A stretch of DNA of 64,000 bases from Litomosoides sigmodontis. Lineage: Eukaryota; Nematoda; Chromadorea; Rhabditida; Onchocercidae. How positions within the stretch are numbered: position 1 is the first letter of the stretch; each line of letters starts with the position of its first letter. Location of the stretch: contig OY718803.1 of NCBI GenBank assembly GCA_963070105.1, positions 8,909,823 to 8,973,822 of the forward strand, read 5' to 3'. Both the position numbers and the translations under genes were made by a program. Below the pieces are notes generated by a model, which worked only from the letters and a program-made list of their open reading frames with translations, had not been told where the DNA came from and ran no database searches. Of this stretch, positions 60,112 to 64,000 are shown piece after piece.

Positions 60112-63100
60112 TTTGAAATTAATGCTGCTAAAAGTGAATTAATTTAATTCACAGTGAATATCTGAAATTCAGTAGCAGATCGCAGTAAATTCATAAAATT
60201 ATCTTCCTAGCAAATCCTTGGAGTTTGTAAAAGACTTTCTGAATTGATAAGGAAACAGAATTAGCATGCCTGCTCCTCATTCTTAAGTTAAAGTTTCTAG
60301 TAAAAATTTTCACCTAAAAAAGGGAAAAACTTCAATTTGATATCAACAGCCATTAACAATTGTCATCGCTTCCATAAAAATACAATTACACATTTGTAAA
60401 ATTCAACAAATTTTTCGAAATTTCACTATTAAATTGTTTAAGCTTAAAAAAGAAAAAAAAAATCAAAATTTATGTTTGCGGAAAACATACGAATCGACAA
60501 ACAATGCATCTTCCTCAAATGCTTTTTGTTAGCTTGCTTTCTAAGAAGAATGGCGTAAAAAATAAAGATTTTAGACAAGCAAATTTCATATTTTTAAAAT
60601 TTTTTGAAGTGAACAACTGGAAATTTTTATCAACTTGTAGAACAGAGTGCATTTTCATTTGCACAATTTTGTTCTCAATTATTCTTCAATTTAAGATTTC
60701 TTTCACGAATATTATCCTCTAAATAAATTTGAAGAGATTAAATAAGTGTTTAAGTGCCTAAAATGAATTTTTTCATCTAATTTAACGAGGCAATTAAAAA
60801 TGGAATTCAGCACACCGACAAGAGATTTGCTAATAAAATCCAACACAAAGGATAAATTAAATGAAAATTACTTACATCAAATTAGCTCTATTAAATTTTC
60901 ATTGAATTCCAATAAATGGATAACAACAAAGCGAATGAATGCAATGAATGAATTAGCGGAAATTAAACTCTGCATGGTAAAGTTAACGTTAAACATGGAA
61001 TAAAATTCGAGATTGAAGAGGGCCCTACAATTTTAACTCATACGCCACTCACACCGTTGAAAAAAATGCTGATAGGAAAAAAGAGAAGATTTTTAAAAAA
61101 AATGAGAATTTTCCTCAATTCGCTGCTTATATAAATTGCAAACTACTAATAGATAAGTTATAAACGCAACAACTCGCGCTACTAAGGAAATTTAATGAAA
61201 TTAAAACATAAAATAATAATCCAATTAAGTTATACATCCGAATCACTTTTATTGATGGCAGGAAAATTTTGGTAGCAAACGCAGCAATGGAAGATTTTCG
61301 TCACAAGCAAAAATGATGTATTTCAGGTTAGCAATAAATATTAACCTAAAAATTAGTCAATAAATTGCATTACAGAGAGGAGAGTATCTATAAGACCTGA
61401 AATATATCATTTTATACACGGCCTCCTCCACAAATCAATTTTTGAATTAATATTGCACTTATAAAAAATAAAAATTGTAGATTTTGAAGTAAATTCTTCT
61501 TTAGAAGTTCATAGAATAAGTCTTACTTCCTGAAAAATGAAGTGACAGAGAGGAGAAGAGAGAAAGAGCGAGAGGAACAGAGAGAAATGATAATGAATGA
61601 ACGAGAATGAATGAATCTGCAGTTGAAATTCATCGATTGATAGAAATTAATTTAAATATTTCCCCTGCAATGAAATTTCATTTTTATTTTTAAGCAATCC
61701 AACAATTGTACCAATGGTGGATTTTTCATTTTGGAACAAAGAGAAAAGAAACACTCAGAGAATTTTGTTTCCTTTTCTACCCAATGTATGATAAACATTT
61801 TTTTTGCAGTTCATCTTCCATCGCAGCTATTTATTTCATGATCATTTAACAGTTTGAAATTTTATTTTCGTTAAATTACATTACCTTTTTAAAAAAATTT
61901 TTTTTTGTATTTCAAAAACAATGACTGTTTTGAGCGATTTTTTTATGAAAATACTTCGCCACAAATATACTTTTACTTTTTTTTTATCTTACCTTTCTCA
62001 TCCTACAAAAAAAAAAAAAAAAAAACTCAGCCATTTAAAGCAAAGAACGTGTTAATAAGTGAGAAAAATTCCGATTTGAATGGATTTAAAAAAGAAATTC
62101 GTTTCTAGCAAAAAATTGATGAAAGCTTTTCTCATTTGCGAATAAGTGATGGTTTAAGAAGTGGAAAACTAAATTAGTCCTCACTTTGCTGTCGCAATTA
62201 TTACCAATTTATAACCACTCAACAAAGCAGTAGCGATAAGTAGCGTGCATTCAAGCAACAATATCATATCAAGTGAGCTTTTAACACTTCATTCTTTTCG
62301 AAAAAAAAACTCTTATTTTTGATGAAATTTAATAAATGATTTTCATCAAAAATGTTTGGTATATCAGCAGCAGTGATTAAGGCCATATAACTTTTTAACT
62401 GTTTGAATTGATCGAGTTTGCTATTTTGAAGCAAAATTACATAACGTAATTTTAAGCAGTGGATTTTGCAGGGATGCATGAGATGAGTTTAGCAAATGCA
62501 TCTCGCAACAGCAATTTCATTTTCTAGTGCTTCAAGTGTGCACAAATAAATAGCATGAAAATTTTTTCCATCGCTCATTTGATTATAGAACTCATCACAA
62601 TGTCTTTATTGAAGATTTCTTTGAAGATCTTCTCTCTAACATTTTCCAGAGTTTTGAAATCGGAACATTTATTTATCTGACAACTTGATCATTATTCCTG
62701 ATAGGTAAACGATATCTCCTTTTTTTCCGTAGTTGTGTATTTCGTTTTTCTTTTTTAAATGGCCGAAATTTCCTTTTTTTAAATAATCAATATCCTTGAA
62801 GACTCTTTCGCATTAATGAAACATAGCAGCAATGATCCTTGGAATTCTCAATATCTTTCAGGTATGAACGAGATTACATCAACACCATCTGTCTTATAGC
62901 TAAGCTTTAGTGTTGTGCGTGGGTGTACGAAAGCAATAATTGAACATGCCCATCACAAAAATGCTCCTTAATTACATTATCAAATAAATGAGTGAAATGT
63001 AGCTGAACACAAACGAAACTTGTGATAAAGAACGGTGATAATGCAGCGTGTGCGTATATTTACTCTTACTTATAGAAAAATGTAACGAACAAAAAGAATA

Positions 63101-63331
63101 AATTTTTTTTCACGTACGATAAGCGAAATAGACGTGAAACTATTGTATCAATGAAAAAATAGTCGCAAAAAAAATGAAATAAATCTTGCAATAAATCTGA
63201 TGAATCAAACAATCAAAACATAAAACTGAAAAAAAACCTTTAAAAAGACAAGACAAAAAGAATGTATGTTTTATAAAAAAATCAGTTAAGTGATATCTTT
63301 TAGCATAAACAATTATTCAAAAGTGTACTGT

Positions 63332-63403
<72 letters not shown>

Positions 63404-63929
63404 AATGACGTGTGTGCATTAGAGGTATATATGCAATAATTATGATTATCTAACAAATTTTACAAACGATGATAAAAAAGAAATCTTTTCCTTTAATATA
63501 AAATTTTCACAATTTTAAACGTGGAAAGTTACGCAAGCATCTTTGCTGTCGTACAAATTTCCCGAAAAAAAAAGCAATTCAAATAATTCATTCATATGCA
63601 AAAAAAAAAGTTACGCGAATAAACTAAACTTTGAACAATCTAACAAAATTAACCAATGTTAGCAGCTAGCTGTATTTAGCAAAATAGCGTAAAAGAAATT
63701 GTGTTCTTGACAACGACAAATAAAGAGGCATTATTGAAATTGCTCGACAAATAAGAAATTTGATTGCTGCAATTGACAACAAATTTCTTATGTGCACACC
63801 AAATTGCATTACAAACAAGCGTATTTCGGAAACATGCTAATTGCAAATGTCTAAAGAAGCAGGAAAAAAAATGCTCTCTATGATACGAGGGAAAAAAGTG
63901 ATCAACATATGAAAGAAACAATTAAAGAA
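60112..63929. other. Mostly noncoding, a few unsupported frames
   Basis: AT-rich sequence. A 67-codon + frame (60800-61003) and a 71-codon minus frame (62264-62479) look mildly protein-like but show no splice partners or motifs. They are not called as genes. Confidence 0.4.
63328..63402. repeat. (GT)n microsatellite
   Basis: About 70 bp of nearly pure GT with one early GTAT interruption. Confidence 0.96.
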
Positions 63930-63931
63930 TT

Positions 63932-64000
63932 ATGAGTAACACTAGCAGGTGTGGACTGGCAATGCATTTCTTTCACTGCTGAATACGGTGCTCGCGGTGA
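63932..64000 (-). CDS. Possible exon cut by window end
   Basis: The last 70 bases are markedly less AT-rich. On the minus strand they read SPRAPYSAVKEMHCQSTPAS before possible GT donors. It could be part of a gene whose 5' end lies beyond the window. Confidence 0.25.

Overview
The window looks like nuclear DNA of a parasitic, probably filarial or other clade III, nematode. It is AT-rich, its genes are split by many short and some long GT-AG introns, and it is full of microsatellites. It carries nematode-type genes: an avr-14-like glutamate-gated chloride channel, a gcy-28-like receptor guanylyl cyclase and saposin-like proteins. The species assignment is inference. All exon structures below were read by eye from splice sites, reading phase and recalled family motifs; no alignment or search was run.

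Layout. At 1-340 there is a possible Cys-rich terminal exon on the + strand. At 794-1362 is the two-exon ribosomal protein gene rps-26 (+). All other confident genes are on the - strand. At 2635-10501 is a class C GPCR of the GPR158/GPR179 (metabotropic glycine receptor-like) family; its seven-helix region is spread over short exons that mostly escape simple ORF detection. At 13790-22545 is avr-14, with a shared ligand-binding half followed by two alternative membrane-domain exon sets: set A at 15710-18518 and set B at 13790-15354. At 26343-26792 and 27580-28186 are two small saposin-like genes. At 28229-32541 is an unrecognised six-exon gene of about 150 codons, apparently with a GC-AG intron, ending only about 42 bp before the downstream saposin-like start. 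At 32768-46408 is a receptor guanylyl cyclase with receptor domain, one membrane span, pseudokinase and cyclase, and a run of small in-phase exons just inside the membrane.

From about 46.5 to 64 kb the window is gene-poor and dominated by (CA)n, (GT)n, (AT)n and (GA)n tracts. Plausible minus-strand exons of one or more unidentified genes lie at 56.2-60.0 kb, and a possible exon sits at the very end.

Functional theme. Three of the genes are neuronal or sensory signalling membrane proteins: an orphan class C receptor, an inhibitory glutamate channel (the ivermectin target family) and a cGMP-producing receptor. The saposin-like genes belong to a family of secreted lipid-binding or pore-forming proteins. 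The order gcy, unknown gene, saposin-like gene with very short gaps on one strand raises the possibility of an operon.
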